In this document: positions 5,476-6,081 of the stretch, in pieces
Numbering within the stretch: position 1 is the first letter of the stretch
Layout: each line of letters begins with the position of its first letter
DNA from: Planctomycetota bacterium
GTDB taxonomy: Bacteria; Planctomycetota; UBA1135
Assembly (NCBI GenBank): GCA_022447335.1
Contig: JAKVCF010000132.1
Location: forward strand, 1 to 6,081
Direction: 5' to 3'
Length of the DNA: 6,081 nt
The notes under the pieces: generated by a model
The model's database searches: none
Seen by the model: the letters and a program-made list of their open reading frames with translations, nothing else
What the model was told of the DNA's origin: nothing
Translations under genes and position numbers: made by a program

Positions 5476-6081
5476 ATGAGCGAAGACGAGCAGATCGAAG
5501 AGTTGGCCGAGTTTGGCTATGAGTACCTGCACATCGATCTCGATGATGAAGGGCTAGCGCTTATCACGATCAATCGACCCAAAGCTCTGAATGCGCTGAA
5601 TGCCCAAGTGCTTGACGAGTTGCGTGACGCGGTTGTCGAGTTGGCCCAGGTCCCCGAGGTCGAAGTGCTGATGATCACGGGTTCGGGAGAAAAAGCTTTT
5701 GTGGCTGGCGCGGACATCGGTGCGATGGTGGACTTTAGTCCGCTCGACGCGCGCGAGTTTTCGCACATGGGCCAAGACACCTTTGCCACCATCGAGTCTT
5801 GCCCTAAACCAGTGATCGCGCTGATCAATGGATTTGCGCTGGGTGGAGGGCTTGAACTCGCGATGTCTTGCCATCTGCGTTTGGCTTCAGATAACGCGAA
5901 GATGGGCCTACCTGAAGTGACACTGGGTCTGATCCCTGGCTTCGGTGGAACCCAGCGCCTCGCACGACTGTGTGGTCCGGGTGTTGCGCGGGAGTGGATC
6001 CTGCCTGGCGATGCTTACAGTGCCGAAGACGCTCTGCGCGCCGGCCTAGTCAGTCGCATTGTTCCACAGGCAGAGCTGCTC
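5476..6081 (+). CDS. Enoyl-CoA hydratase/isomerase (crotonase family), 3' end off window
   Basis: The first 202 residues of a crotonase-fold enzyme, open at the right edge; family members are usually about 260 residues. It most likely hydrates trans-2-enoyl-CoA to 3-hydroxyacyl-CoA in the cytoplasm. Motifs: INRPKALNALN (32-42), AFVAGADIGAM (74-84) forming the first oxyanion-hole strand, INGFALGGGLELAM (117-130) with the second oxyanion Gly and acid/base E127, GLPEVTLGLIPGFGGTQRL (144-162) with the second catalytic E147, and AEDALRAGLVSRIVP (183-197). E127 and E147 correspond to rat Glu144 and Glu164, so both hydratase glutamates are present, favouring a true hydratase over an isomerase or hydrolase of the superfamily. 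The N-terminus carries an acidic extension of about 14 residues before the core. It starts 10 bases after the cyclophilin and shares a probable transcript with the thiolase, consistent with acyl-CoA metabolism. Confidence 0.94.
   Translation, partial: MSEDEQIEELAEFGYEYLHIDLDDEGLALITINRPKALNALNAQVLDELRDAVVELAQVPEVEVLMITGSGEKAFVAGADIGAMVDFSPLDAREFSHMGQDTFATIESCPKPVIALINGFALGGGLELAMSCHLRLASDNAKMGLPEVTLGLIPGFGGTQRLARLCGPGVAREWILPGDAYSAEDALRAGLVSRIVPQAELL

Overview
The window is a compact, gene-dense piece of a Gram-negative bacterial chromosome of moderately high GC (roughly 58-60% by eye, not computed). Every gene has a recognisable family and there is no sign of mobile elements, RNA genes or CRISPR. 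The lipobox protein, the proteobacterial-style imidazolonepropionase and the multi-domain peptidyl-prolyl isomerases suggest a member of the former Deltaproteobacteria (e.g. Myxococcota-like) or possibly Planctomycetota. This is a low-confidence guess without a database search.

Layout: on the minus strand, positions 1-949 hold the N-terminal 316 codons of a CNNM/CorC (DUF21 + CBS pair) membrane protein; its C-terminus lies off the left edge. A 73-bp divergent intergenic region (950-1022) follows, carrying weak promoter-like elements for both directions and a perfect 10-bp palindrome. From 1023 to the right edge all genes are on the plus strand and tightly packed: imidazolonepropionase (hutI, 1023-2270), a thiolase (2307-3497), a lipoprotein fusing a cyclophilin to a parvulin-like domain (3502-4914), a small cytoplasmic cyclophilin (4926-5465), and an enoyl-CoA hydratase/crotonase (5476 to the edge, open). 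Gaps are 36, 4, 11 and 10 bases, so a single transcription unit is likely.

Functionally the unit mixes two themes. Thiolase and crotonase are two steps of acyl-CoA metabolism (beta-oxidation, or acetoacetyl-CoA/crotonyl-CoA interconversion), with a 3-hydroxyacyl-CoA dehydrogenase expected nearby. Set between them are two paralogous cyclophilins, one predicted to be exported and lipid-anchored and the other cytoplasmic. HutI performs the third step of histidine degradation, but hutH and hutU are not adjacent. The most notable item is the 470-residue lipoprotein, which joins two unrelated prolyl-isomerase folds in one chain and whose parvulin part is interrupted by a long charged, helical-looking insert. 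Also notable: all four stop codons visible in the window are TAG, and the first three plus-strand genes lack a Shine-Dalgarno sequence while the last two have good ones.
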